Of a stretch of DNA of 64,000 nt, positions 17,554 to 31,175 are shown piece by piece (within the stretch, counting starts at the first letter, position 1; each line of letters opens with the position of its first letter). Origin of the DNA: Salvelinus alpinus (lineage: Eukaryota > Chordata > Actinopteri > Salmoniformes > Salmonidae); the NCBI RefSeq assembly GCF_045679555.1, contig NC_092110.1, positions 2,619,390-2,683,389 of the forward strand, written 5' to 3'. Under the pieces are notes generated by a model that was given only the letters and a program-made list of their open reading frames with translations, made no database searches and was not told the origin of the DNA. The position numbers and the translations under genes were made by a program.

Positions 17554-19445
17554 CATTACTCGCTAATGTTCAGTTTCTGGACAAAAAAGTAGATGAGCTC
17601 AAGGCGAGGATCTCCTTCCAGAGAGACATCAGGGACTGTAGCATACTCTGTTTCACGGAATCATGGCTCTTTCTGGATATACTGTCCCCGTCCATACAGA
17701 CGGCTGGGTTCTCAGTACATTGCGCAGACAGGAATAAAGGACTCTCCTGGAAGAAGAAAGGCGGGGGTGTATGTTTCATGATTAACTTCTCATGGTGTGA
17801 TTGTGATAACGTACAGAAACTCAAGTCCTTTTGTTCACCCGACCTAGAAGACATCACAATCAAATGCCGACAGTATTACCTCCCAAGAGAATTCTCTTCG
17901 GTTATAGTCACAGCCGTGTATATCCCCCCTCAAGCCGATACCACAACGACCTTTAAGGGACTACACTGCACTTCATGCAAATTGGAAACCACATATCCTG
18001 AGGCCACATTTATTGTCGCTGGAGATTTGACAAAGCTAATTTGAGGAAAACTCTACCGAAGTTCTATCAACACATGACTGCAGTTCTCGCGCTGCTAAAA
18101 CACTCCAACTTCTGGGATGCCTCCAAGGCCCTCTCCTGCCCTCCCTCCCTGCAAATCAGATCATGACTACATTTTGCTCATCCCTTCCTACTTAAACAGG
18201 AAGTATCCATGCTAAGGTCTATTCAACGCTGGTATGACCAATTGAAATCCATGCTTCAAGATTGTTTTGATCACGCGGACTGGGATATGTCCCGTGTAGC
18301 CTCTGAGAATAACATTGACATATACACTGACATGGTGACTGAGTTAATCAGGACATGGTGACTGAGTTAATCAGGAAGTGTATAGCGGATGTTGTTCCCA
18401 TTGATGGCAGCATTCGCGCAAAACTGAAATCGCAAACCACCGCATTTAACCATGGCAAGGTGACTGGATGAATGGTTGAATACAAACAGTGTAGTTATTT
18501 CCTCTGTAAGGCAATCAAACAGGCAAAACGTTAGTACAGAGACAAAGTGGAGTCACAATTCAAGGGCTCAGACATGAGACGTATGTGGCAGGGTCTAATC
18601 ATGGATTACAAAGGGAAAACCAGCCACGTGGCGGATACTGACGCCTTGCTCCCGAACAAGCTTAACACATTCTTCGCCCGCTTTGAGGATAACATAGTGC
18701 CACCGACGCGGACCGCTCCCAAGGACTGTGGGCTCTCCTTCTCCGTGACCGACGTAAGACATTTAAACGTGTTAACCCTTGCAAGGCTGCCGGCCCAGAT
18801 TGCATCCCTAGCCGCGTCCTCAGAGCATTCGCAGACCAGCTGGCTGGAGTGTTTACGGACATATTCAATCCCCTCTATCCCAGTCTGCTGTCCCCACTTG
18901 CCTCAAGATGTCCACCATTGTTCCTTTACCTAAGAAAGCAAAGGTAACTGAACTAAATGACTATCGCCCCGTAGCACTCACTTCTGTCATCATGAAGTGC
19001 TTGAGAGGTTGGTTAAGGATCATATCACCTCTACCCTACCTACACCCTAGACCCACTTCAATTTGCTTAACGCCCCAATAGATCCACAGACGATGCAATC
19101 GCCAGCGCACCGAACACCACCCTATCCCATCTGGACAAGAGGAATGCCTATGTAAGAATGCTGTTCATTGACTACAGCTCAGCATTCAACACCATAGTAC
19201 CCTCCAAGCTCATTATTAAGCTCGGGCCTTGGGTCTGAACCCTGCCCTGTGCAACTGGATCCTGGACTTCATGACGGACCGCCCCCAGGTGTTGAGAGCA
19301 TCCTGTCGGGCTGTATCACTGCCTGGTATGGCAACTGCACTGCCCGCAACCGCAGGGCTCTCCAGAGGGTGGTGTGGTCTGCCCAACGCATCACCAGGGG
19401 CACACTCCCTGCCCTCCAGGACACCTACAGCACCTGATGTCACAG
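17554..19445 (+). pseudogene. LINE ORF2 remnants: endonuclease and reverse transcriptase
   Basis: Endonuclease remnants are readable across frames: RDCSILCFTESW near 17630, the GGGVCFMI segment near 17762, VIVTAVYIPPQADT near 17900 and FIVAGDL near 18010 (the Asn-containing catalytic motif is altered). Then the linker with RMWQGL (18576). RT remnants include [20 protein letters not shown] near 18910-18970 and NWILDFMTDRPQV near 19255. Many stops and at least one large internal deletion. Confidence 0.75.
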
Positions 19446-20440
19446 GAACACTAACAGCTTACAGACGGTAGGCAATTAAGGTCACAGTTATGAAAACTTA
19501 GGACACTAATGAGGCCTATCTACTGACTCTGAAAAAGACCAAAAGAAAGATGCCCAGGGTCCCTGCTCATCTGTGTGAACGTGCCTTAGGCATGCTGCAA
19601 GGAGGCATGAGGACTGCAGATGTGGCCAGGGCAATAAATTGCAATAAATAAATTGCAATGTCCGTACTGTGAGACTCCTAAGACAGCACTACAGGGAGAC
19701 AGGATGGACAGCTGATCGTCCTCGCAGTGGCAGACCACGTGTAACAACACCTGCACAGGATCGGTACATCCGAACATCACATCTGCGGGACAGGTACAGG
19801 ATGGCAACAACAACTGCCCGAGTTACACCAGGAACGCACAATCCCTCCATCAGTGCTCAGACTGTCCGAAATAGGCTGAGAGAGGCTGGACTGAGGGCTT
19901 GTAGGCCTGTTGTAAGGCAGGTCCTCACCAGACAACACCGGCAACAACGTCGCCGATGTGCACAAACCCACCGTCGCTGGACCAGACAGGACTGGCAAAA
20001 AGTGCTCTTCACTGACGAGTCGCGCTTTTGTCTCACCAGGGGTGATGGTCGGATTTGCGTTTATCATCGAAGGAATGAGCGTTACACAGAGGCCTGTACT
20101 CTGGAGCGGGATCGATTTGGAGGTGGAGGGTCCGTCATGGTCTGGGGCGGTGTGTCACAGCATCATCGGACTGAGCTTGTTGTCATTGCCGGCAAACTCA
20201 ACGCTGTGCCTTACAGGGAAGACATCCTCCTCTCTCATGTGGTACCCTTCCTACAGGCTCATCCTGACATGACCCTCCAGCATGACAATGTCACCAGCCA
20301 TACTGCTCGTTCTGTGCGTGGTTTCCTGCAAGACAGGAATGTCAGAGTTCTGCCATGGCCAGCGAAGAGCTCTTGTTATGCTATGTTCATACAAATATTT
20401 ACACATGTTGAGTTTGCTGAAAATAAACGCATTTGACAGT
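19446..20440 (+). mobile_element. Tc1-like fragment without terminal repeats
   Basis: This is the same family as the complete copy at 37112-38746. It starts at the ACACTAACAGCTTACAGACG segment, about 150 bp inside the left end, and stops near AAATAAACGCATTTGACAGT without the terminal GCTGAGTT. With neither end present, its position inside the LINE is not a simple transposition footprint. Confidence 0.85.
19550..20370 (+). pseudogene. Tc1-like transposase (third catalytic residue deleted)
   Basis: ATG at 19550 opens MPRVPAHLCERALGMLQGG. A short duplication of AATAAATTGC (near 19640) breaks the N-terminus. From 19669 one frame runs through [29 protein letters not shown], the first Asp in FTDESRF (near 20012), GGGGSVMVWGGVSQ (near 20122) and the second Asp in QHDNVTSHTARS (near 20278). 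At 20369, just after LPWPAKS, a deletion jumps to 3' untranslated sequence, removing the DLNPIE Glu motif and the C-terminus. Confidence 0.88.
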
Positions 20441-21045
20441 GACACACATTTGACATAGACATGGAATCACTGGTAACTTTAATAATGGAACACCAGTCAA
20501 ATAATGTTTACATACTGCTTTACTCACTTCATATGTATATACTGTATTCTATTCCTCTGTATTTTAGTCAATGCCACTCTCACATTGCTCGTCCTAATAT
20601 TCAAATATTTCTCAACTCCATTATTTTTCTTTAGATTTTTTGTGTATTGTTGTGAATTGTTTGATATTCCTGCACTGTTGGAGCTAGGAACACAAGCATT
20701 TAGCTACACCCGTAATAACATATGCTAAATAATGTGTAGGTGACCAATAGAATTTGATTTGATTTTATGCAGGCTTAATGCGAAAGGCAAGCGTGATTCT
20801 CTTTCAATAAAAGCGTGCAGGCACTTTTCACACCACAAAAAAATGCTTGTAGAGGGAAGTAATATTACCATATTTCAATGTATCCCTCTGTTCTCTCCCT
20901 CTGCTTCTCACACTCTTTCCATCTCTTTCTTTCTCTAGAATTGCAAGTCATGCCAACCCTCATGTGACGAATACCACTCTCTGGACCATCACTTCCTCTA
21001 TTGTCCTCTCTTTCTCTTTACTCATTCTTTACTCATTCTTTACTC

Positions 21046-21206
21046 ATTTACATTTTACATTTAAGTCATTTAGCAGACGCTCTTATCCAGAGCGACTTAC
21101 AAAATTGGAAAGTTCATACATATTCATCCTGGTCCCCCGGTGGGGAATGAACCCACAACCCTGGCGTTGCAAGCGCCATGCTCTACCAACTGAGCCACAC
21201 GGGACC
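21046..21206 (-). mobile_element. tRNA-derived SINE
   Basis: The minus strand begins GGTCCCGTGTGGCTCAGTTG, with an A box (TGGCTCAGTTGG) and a B box (GGGTTCATTCCCC), and ends with the tail GATAAGAGCGTCTGCTAAAT. It is about 160 bp. The tRNA-like part is not a tRNA gene: no acceptor stem closes and the SINE tail follows. Confidence 0.8.
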
Positions 21207-21249
21207 ACTCTCTCTCTCTCCACTCTCTTACTCTCTCACTCTCACACTC

Positions 21250-21320
21250 TCACACTCACTCACTCACTCACTCACTCACTCACTCACTCACTCACTCACT
21301 CACTCACTCACTCACTCACT
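21250..21320. repeat. (ACTC)n tetranucleotide array
   Basis: Tandem CTCA units next to a CT-rich stretch. Confidence 0.95.
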
Positions 21321-21738
21321 CTCTGTGTGTGTGTAGTGAGCAGACGTGAGGGAGGGACTGGTATGTTAGAGCCAGTCAGATAGATTGAGCCGTTCTCTGC
21401 GATAATGACACACATCGCTGGAGAGACTATAAACCCATGTTATTATGGAGCATTGTGCTGTGGCAAAACCAGGGAGGCTGTGGGACACACACACACACAG
21501 TGGCATGTGCACATTCACACACACACACATACACATGCAGTTATGCACGTGCGCACACACACACACACACAGACTCTGGCAGTAGCAGGGTCAAGTGCAG
21601 GCACAGATGGAGTCATTCATTCATTTCCTCTCATCACTAATGGCCTCGGGCCCTGGAGGGTCGTTTAGAATGAGGTATCATGGGATGCTGGAGGTCTAAG
21701 GAGGATACGGCCTGCTCCTACTCTCTCTCTCCATCAGT

Positions 21739-21893
<155 letters not shown>

Positions 21894-22154
21894 TCTTTCT
21901 CTCTGTCTCTCTCTCTTCATCCATCCTACATGGTCCCGGGCGACAGGCCTTTACACGGTACTGTCACTTCCCCCTGTGAGCGACACTGAGCACAAGGACG
22001 TTAGGCTACTTAATGAATGGAGAGCATCAGGCTTTGTGAGGTGTGACCAAGACGTTGTAGACTAGAGACAGAGGAAAGGGACAGGAGGGGAAGGAAGAAA
22101 CACCATATATACAGTAGATAGCAGACAGGCCGACAGGCACACACTTAACACCAA

Positions 22155-22555
22155 CATGTTCCAAGTTTTTTGCACAAGTACAGTGAAATGCTTAACTTGC
22201 AAGCCCTACCCAACAATGCAGTATTCAATATTATAAAAGCATAACTAATAAGAACATTTAAAAAACACGAGAAATACGAAGTAAGAGAGGAAGCTATATA
22301 CAACTATGTACATTTACAGTGTGCAGGGATACTGGAGTATCTGAGCTTGAAAGGGATTAGGAGAAAGTGTCTGGTGGCAGGAGAAATAATAATAACAATA
22401 GTAAACAGTATGGCAGCAGCATAAGTGGTGGGTGGGTGTGTGGTGGTGAGTGTGTGCATGTACTGTAAGTGTAAGTGTGTGGGTGTTAGTGTCAGTGTAG
22501 GTGTGATAGGCGGATATACATGTAAATAGGGCTGAAAAGTGACTGGTAGCAGGAA
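22155..22555 (-). mobile_element. LINE 3' UTR fragment
   Basis: The minus strand ends in GGGTAGGGCTTGCAAGTTAA and the CATTTCACTGTACTTG segment that occurs near the 3' end of salmonid LINEs (compare 56573 and 42025). The GTGCAGGGATACTGGAGTAT part (22320) also belongs to such UTRs. No coding part is present. Confidence 0.55.
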
Positions 22556-23063
22556 CATATTAATACTTATACCACAGCATTGTTGAATACTCGTTTCTGA
22601 TTGGTTTGAAGGGCATTCTAAATGCAGGACATTAAAACCAGGTAACGGGACAGTTGGAAAAGATATTGGGACAGTTGGAAACAATATCGGGACACGTTGC
22701 AATCATGACATGATAAGCGCCTACACATGCAGGCCGTACTTACTAGAAAGTTACAGACAACTATAACCAATAACCACACAATCTGAAATTGGATACATTG
22801 TAAACTCAGGTGCAACGAGGGAAAACGTAGCTAGCTAGAGGATTCGTTTTTGCAGAGACATCATTTTTTTAAGCATCTCATGACCTAACATGGTGAGTTG
22901 ATGAACATGGATTTCTCTGGTCCCTACTGTTGCAGTCATGACGCTGTCAAATCATCCCACATGTTTTTAGTTTGACCAGCTGTTTTCAGCAATGGTATTT
23001 TGTAAATTTGGTTGTCATATTGGCAGGTTTGCTAGCAACAAACTATTTAGCTAGCTTCTAGCC
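22556..23063. other. No gene recognised
   Basis: A degenerate repeat of a GGGACAGTTGGAAA motif (about three copies, 22645-22695) is the only structure I see. Confidence 0.5.
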
Positions 23064-24294
23064 TATCAGGTATCAAGGTAAGACCCAAGTGCAGACTGTG
23101 TGAAGTAACAACGTTTATTGTCACAACCGGAACAGGCAAACGACAGGTCAAGGCAGGCAGGGGTCGATAATCCAGAGGTGGAGCAAGGGTACAGAGACAG
23201 GAAGAGTGGTCAGGAGGGAGGGTACAGGGTCAGGACAGGCAGAGTGGTCAGGCGGGAGGGTACAGGGTCAGGACAGGCAGAGTGGTCAGGCGGGAGGGTA
23301 CAGGGTCAGGACAGGCAGAGTGGTCAGGCGGGAGGGTACAGGGTCAGGACAGGCAGAGTGGTCAGGCGGGAGGGTACAGGGTCAGGAAAGGCAGAGTGGT
23401 CAGGCGGGAGGGTACAGGGTCAGGACAGGCAGAGTGGTCAGGCGGGAGGGTACAGGGTCAGGACAGGCAGAGTGGTCAGGCGGGAGGGTACAGGGTCAGG
23501 ACAGGAAGAGTGGTCAGGAGGGAGGGTACAGGGTCAGGACAGGCAGAGTGGTCAGGCGGGAGGGTACAGGGTCAGGACAGGCAGAGTGGTCAGGCGGGAG
23601 GGTACAGGGTCAGGACAGGCAGAGTGGTCAGGAGGGAGGGTACAGGGTCAGGACAGGAAGAGTGGTCAGGCGGGAGGGTACAGGGTCAGGACAGGCAGAG
23701 TGGTCAGGCGGGAGGGTACAGGGTCAGGAGAGGCAGAGTGGTCAGGCGGGAGGGTACAGGGTCAGGACAGGCAGAGTGGTCAGGCGGGAGGGTACAGGGT
23801 CAGGACAGGCAGAGTGGTCAGGCGGGAGGGTACAGGGTCAGGACAGGCAGAGTGGTCAGGCGGGAGGGTACAGGGTCAGGACAGGCAGAGTGGTCAGGCG
23901 GGAGGGTACAGGGTCAGGACAGGCAGAGTGGTCAGGCGGGAGGGTACAGGGTCAGGAGAGGCAGAGTGGTCAGGCGGGAGGGTACAGGGTCAGGAGAGGC
24001 AGAGTGGTCAGGCGGGAGGGTACAGAGTCAGGACAGGAAGAGTGGTCAGGAGGGAGGGTACAGGGTCAGGACAGTCAAGGGTCAAAAACAAGAAGGAAGA
24101 GAAAAAGAGAGGCTGGGAAAAGACGGGAGCTGACAGGACAAACGCTGGTAAGCTTGACAAACAACACAAACTGGCACAGACAGACAGAAAACACAGGTAT
24201 AAATACCCAGAGGGTAAGTGGGGAAGATGGGCGACACCTGGAGTCGGTGGAGACAAGCACAAGGACAGAATGTGAAACAGATCAGGGCATGACA
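23064..24294 (-). mobile_element. Probable solo LTR (or unclassified repeat) with target duplication
   Basis: The block is flanked by the direct repeat CTAGCC (23058-23063 and 24295-24300). On the minus strand it begins TGTCATGCCCTGATCTG and ends ACCTGATA, with a TATTTATACC box (about 24205), an AATAAACGTT polyadenylation-like signal near 23115, and no terminal inverted repeat. These features fit a solo LTR of a retrotransposon. Most of its length is an inserted or expanded 38-bp minisatellite. The LTR class assignment is an inference. Confidence 0.55.
23205..24075. repeat. 38-bp minisatellite, about 23 copies
   Basis: The unit contains GGACAGGCAGAGTGGTCAGG and GGGAGGGTACAGGGTCA. Copies vary at three or so positions (GGAC/GGAA/GGAG, GCAG/GAAG, GCGGG/GAGGG). 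The period is not a multiple of three, so all three plus frames stay open as 38-residue periodic Arg/Gly/Gln-rich translations. These are not genes. Confidence 0.97.
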
Positions 24295-25194
24295 CTAGCC
24301 TAGTGTTTGATATGCAATGCGATCTCCTGGTAATTAACAGTCAGTGTTGGCGAGTGTCCTGACGAGAGAGCAAACTTCTCTAGCTATGCCAGGCAAAATC
24401 GGACATCATTAGCTCATTGTTATGGGTGTATCCAAATGAATGTCAATAGAAAACAGCTACTTTGCTGTTATTCTGGCTGCAGAGGTCATGGCTGTGTTAG
24501 CCGTAGCTAGCTGGTTATCTAGCAAGCGAGGGATAGGAACGTTGCAGTGAGCATGGCAACGGAATATAAAGAACAAAAGACTGGGTCGCGTCCATAAATA
24601 TCTAGCTAATCGAACGAATGACTGGGTCGTGCCTCCGGCAACCAAAAGTTGAGAAAGTGTGAATTTGCTTATATAAATGAAAATATCAACAGAAGGGAAA
24701 CCTTTGTTACGATCTATATTGTGGAGTGCGACGCAGTATATAATTATAAAATACATGTCCTGTCTGTATTGTGTACTTCATTCCACTGAGAAAGAAGGTA
24801 GAGCAAAAGGTAGGTTAGATGCATCATGTCTTTTTCAACTCAAACTTTCAAAGTCTAATGAACTGAATCCCTCGTGGACATGTCTACCGACGTGGAAAAA
24901 TAGGTCATTAGTGAGCAGCGTGTATTACAAACGCATCATTGGCATAGACTAATTATTAGCATCATATCTGCCAATCAATAATTGAGTTCCAAATGTCTTG
25001 TGGGCAGGACCAATCAAACACAAAACACAAAAACACAACCTAGATAGAGTTACAAACTGGAACAATGCATGTGTAGTGATGTTCCAGGGTCGAAAATGCA
25101 TACATTTATGCTGAACTAAAATGCCTTTGCATACATTTACCATAGATCACACATCTCACATCATCACCTCTTTAAGGAATACCTAGGATAGGAT
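24295..25194. other. No gene recognised
   Basis: Moderately A/T-rich sequence with no convincing coding signal; the few open frames lack recognisable motifs. Confidence 0.5.
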
Positions 25195-25355
25195 AAAGTA
25201 ATCCTTCTAACCCCCCCCCCCCCTTAAAAGAGTTAGATGCACTATTGTAAAGTGGTTGTTCCACTGGATATCATAAGGTGAATGCACCAATTTGTAAGTC
25301 GCTCTGGATAAGAGCGTCTGCTAAATGACTTAAATGTAAATGTAAATGTAAATCT
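25195..25355 (+). mobile_element. SINE/LINE tail repeat
   Basis: After a poly-C run (25211-25223) it reads TTAGATGCACTATTGTAAAG and ends in the GATAAGAGCGTCTGCTAAAT tail shared with the SINE at 21046, finishing in TAAATG repeats. It has no tRNA-like head. Confidence 0.65.
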
Positions 25356-25437
25356 CAAATGTACTGGACATACAGTCATCCAGTAGTTGTGCTTATTCAA
25401 CACATCACCGTACTAAAACTCAGCTCTCTCATCACTG

Positions 25438-27962
<2,525 letters not shown>

Positions 27963-28441
27963 TAAAAAAGTAATTATTATACTTTTTTCATTATTTTGTA
28001 TTTTACCCCCTTTTTCTCCCCAATTTCGTGATATCCAATTGTGATCCAATTATGATCTTGTCTCATCGCTGCAACTCCCCAACAGGCTCTGGAGAGGCGA
28101 AGTTTCGAGTCACGCGTCCTTCGAAACATGCCAAACCACGCTTCTTAACAGCGGCCCGCTTAACCTGGAAGCCAGGAGCACCAATGGAGGAAACAGTGTG
28201 CAACTGACGACCGAAGGCGCTTGGCCCGCCACAAGGAGTCGCTAGAGCGCAATGAGCCAAGTAAAGCCTCCCCGGCCAAACCCTCTCCTAACCCGGAGAC
28301 ACTGGGCCAATTGTGCATCGCCCTATTGGACTCCCAGTCACGGCCGGTTGTGACACAGCCTGGAGATCAAACCCGGTTCTGTAGTGACACCTCAAGCACT
28401 GCGATGCAGTGCCTTAGACCGCTGCGCCACTCGGGAGGCCT
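27963..28441 (-). mobile_element. Long tRNA-headed SINE
   Basis: The minus strand starts GGCCTCCCGAGTGGCGCAGC, with an A-box-like GTGGCGCAGCGGTCTAAGG and a weakened B box. It continues through GGCGATGCACAATTGGCC and ends in an AATTGGGGAGAAAAAGGGGG tail. It is about 440-480 bp and closely related to the plus-strand copy at 30405-30842. Confidence 0.85.
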
Positions 28442-29486
28442 ATAAGTTATAGAGTTAGACAGTTCACTGGGTGTGTGTGCGCGTGTCTCCCTTTGCCTCT
28501 ATTACGATATCTTTCTGCCTGATAAACCAGTGATAGCTCTGCACTGCACCTTGTTTTTCTCACTTATTGTGGACTCTGTACTCACACTTTATAACACATA
28601 TCTATCAACAATATATCATTATCAACCTATCAAATATATCATTACAAGCGCCAACTGGCAAGATATTCATCAAACAACATATTTCATCATCCATTACTCC
28701 ATATCAATTATTGCATGGAACAACACATGGACATTATGAATAGTCCCGAAAACCAGACCCTAGGCAACAGTGATTAAGGTTCGGTTTCAATGACAGAATA
28801 TTTTGGCAATTTCAACAAGGGAAAAAAATTCTGGCAGACAACTCTCCCAACAAATCACTAGTGTGGGAAGGCATAGCTTAAAATGCGAGCGGGAACTCAT
28901 GTGCTCACGAAAAATCCTCCCCTCTGAAACATGATAGAGGCCTTTTCTCAATTAGATTTGCTCAACTCCCGCATCCTCTCTCCTCCCTCCTCTCTCGCCT
29001 CCTTTTGAAAAACACCAAAAGGTAATCGAGGAGAGGCTGCAAGGAGAGTGAACGGGGACGAAAATGTGCTTGTATGAAAAGAGAAGCTCCTTCTCCACTC
29101 GTGCGTCATCAGGCAAATTGTGTTTACAGTTGTGGATCCCCAAATAAATGTGATAAAAACAAATTCAGTTAATTGTGCAAGGCATATCGTTTTTAAATGT
29201 GTGTAGCTTTACTACTCTGGCAATACAACATCAAATACAAAGGGGGTGTGGTGGCAGATATCAAAACTCTTCCGCTTTAGGATGCACTTGTACTTCCTCG
29301 CCAAAAGGAGGCTATTGAGGAGGAGAGGACCGTCTTCCGTTTGCCTACTAACGAATTGACACACTACTCGACCAGTTATCGGTTTCGGGGTCACGGAGGA
29401 GAGAGGACGGAGGACAGACTTGTGGCCAAAAAAGAAAAAGCGCAAGTCGGACCCAATCCCAAACTCAGACGTTCGTCACTCGCTTC
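28442..29486. other. No gene recognised
   Basis: Open frames are short and carry no recognisable domain. The part 28900-29480 is enriched in CCTCTC and GAGGAG blocks. Confidence 0.5.
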
Positions 29487-29639
29487 TATAGCCACAAAGT
29501 CATAATCCTTCAAATGTGATTTTAAACCTAACCCTAACCACATTGCTAACCTTATGCCTAACACTAACCTTTAATTAAGACAAATTGTTTTTTTGCTAAT
29601 TTTGGCCATGTGGCTGTGGAATCTGACTTTGTGGCTATA
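29487..29639. mobile_element. Short palindrome-ended MITE
   Basis: Perfect 16-bp inverted ends TATAGCCACAAAGTCA (29487-29502) and TGACTTTGTGGCTATA (29624-29639) bound a 153-bp element. The interior has a CCTAACCCTAACC stretch that resembles telomere repeat but is only about two units long. No coding capacity. Confidence 0.8.
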
Positions 29640-30396
29640 AGCTAGTGGAAAGCATCACAGAAAGCTAGGCTCACCTCCATCTCCACTAGTTTGTGTCCTT
29701 TATTCAGTTTTATCTCAAGCTCCATATCCGCTGCCCCACCATCTTCTCACTCCTTCTTCATCGTCCTCCTCCTCAAGCCCTGCACTATTGCCCTCGTTTG
29801 TCTCCACCATGCAGTGTTCTATTTACTCATTGCAATGTGTTGCAGCACGCTGGTTTTCACAGCATTTCATTGTTATAAATCCACAGCAAGAGGGGAGAAA
29901 TTGTCTACAATGCTGGCCGTCTCAATATTTTTTATTTGACGTTTTTGGAGTGATATTTGTCTGTGTGCAGGCTAGCTTGAGGGACAAGAAATAGCTAGCC
30001 ACAATGAGGTTCATTTTTTAGAAAAGTCAGCTTACCTTGTAAGCTACCTAGATATAAAGCTACTAGCTACTAAAAAATGTATCACGATAATAAAGCCAAC
30101 AAAATGTTGATTAAAACAGCATATTGATACATAGAGCAACCATGTACTGTCTATTAATGGGAACACCTGCAACATTTTTGCAAGTAACTTTGCTAAAATG
30201 AATGATATAAATTATAATGAATCTCATAACATATTACCTGTAATGCTCATCTCCTGTAGCCTAATTGTCATCTCCTTATTTTCATACTGTAGCTAAATTA
30301 CAAGGTTTCGATTTGCACTAAACAATTTCATGTGTCGGCACTTCAAAGGCACGTTCAAAATCTGGATTGCATCAGACATATTGTCTTTAAAAAAGT
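29640..30396. other. No gene recognised
   Basis: A/T-rich sequence with GCTAGC clusters; no coding signal seen. Confidence 0.5.
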
Positions 30397-30404
30397 ATTT
30401 ATTT

Positions 30405-30842
30405 GGGCCTCCTGAGTGGCGCAGTGGTTTAAGGCACTGCATCGCAGTGCTAGCTGTGCCACTAGAGATTCTGAGTTCGAGTACAGGCTCTGTCGCAGCC
30501 GGGCGGCGCACAATTGGCCCAGCGTCGTGAGGGTTTGGCTGGCAGGGATGTCCTTTTCCCATCGCGCACTAGCAACACCAGTGGCGGGCCGGGCGCAGTG
30601 CATACTGCCACAGTCGCCAGTTGCACGGCGTTTCCTCCGACACATTGGTGTGGCTGGATTCCGAGTTAAGTGGGCATTGTGTCAAGAAGCAGTGCGGCTT
30701 GGTTGGGTTGTGTTTCAGAGGACGCATGGCTCTTGACCTTCGCCTCCCCCGAGTCCGTACGAGAGTTGCAGCGATGAGACAAGACTGTAACTACCAATTG
30801 GATACCACGAAATTGGGGAGAAAATGGGTAAAAAAATAAAAC
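30405..30842 (+). mobile_element. Long tRNA-headed SINE with target duplication
   Basis: It starts GGGCCTCCTGAGTGGCGCAG, with A box (TGGCGCAGTGGTTTAAGG) and B box (GAGTTCGAGTACAGG), and ends ATTGGGGAGAAAATGGGTAA plus A-rich tail. It is flanked by the 8-bp duplication ATTTATTT (30397-30404 and 30843-30850). About 438 bp, essentially full length. Confidence 0.88.
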
Positions 30843-30850
30843 ATTTATTT

Positions 30851-31175
30851 AACCCTTATTTTACTAGGTAAGTTGACTGAGAACACATTCTCATTTACAG
30901 CAACGACCTGGGGAAAAGTTACAGGGGAGAGGACGTGGCATGAATGAGACAATTGGAATCTGGGGATGATTCGCGGTGGCCATGATGGTATGAGGACCAG
31001 ATTGGGAATTTAGCCAGGACACCGGGGTTAACACTCCTACTCTTACAATAAGTGCCATGGGATCTTTAGTGACCACAGCGTGTCAGGACATCTGTTTAAT
31101 GTTCCATCTGAAAGACAGCACTTTGCACAGGACAATGTCCCCAGTCACTGCCCTGGGGCATTGGGATATTTTTGG
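30851..31175 (-). mobile_element. SINE body, probably 5S-derived salmonid type
   Basis: It starts AACCCTTATTTTACTAGGTA and passes through ACAGCAACGACCTGGGG, GAATTTAGCCAGGACACCG and GTGCCATGGGATCTTTAGTG to CCCTGGGGCATTGGGATATT. I recall this body from a 5S rRNA-headed salmonid SINE in reverse orientation. The 5S head itself is missing here, so the family call is tentative. Confidence 0.5.

Larger units (their letters stand above)
15650..20766 (+). mobile_element. Rex/CR1-like LINE broken by two DNA transposons
   Basis: The plus strand starts around GCAAGATGGCGCAGAAATG (about 15653) and ends with the typical tail GACCAATAGAATTTGATTTG at 20766. Internal order: 5' part to 15953; Sleeping Beauty-type insertion 15954-17551; endonuclease and RT region 17554-19445; Tc1 fragment 19446-20440; 3' UTR 20441-20766. 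The RT region is also internally deleted: the text jumps from the middle of RT (DFMTDRPQV, near 19270) to the C-terminal GNCTARNRRALQRVV segment. Confidence 0.8.

Noticed and set aside
22304..22702. 132-residue minus-strand frame
   Set aside because: Lies over a LINE 3' UTR and low-complexity GT-rich DNA; no motif seen.
23118..24303. Three overlapping Arg/Gly-rich frames of 283-385 residues
   Set aside because: They are the three plus frames of the 38-bp minisatellite, all open only because the unit has no stop in any frame.
29525..29575. Telomere-like CCTAACCCTAACC stretch
   Set aside because: Only about two units, and inside a MITE; not an interstitial telomere array.
30405..30480. Candidate tRNA gene (A and B boxes present)
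   Set aside because: It is the head of a SINE with a non-tRNA body and a target-site duplication; the same goes for 5640-5696, 21150-21206, 43210-43260 and 53935-54000.
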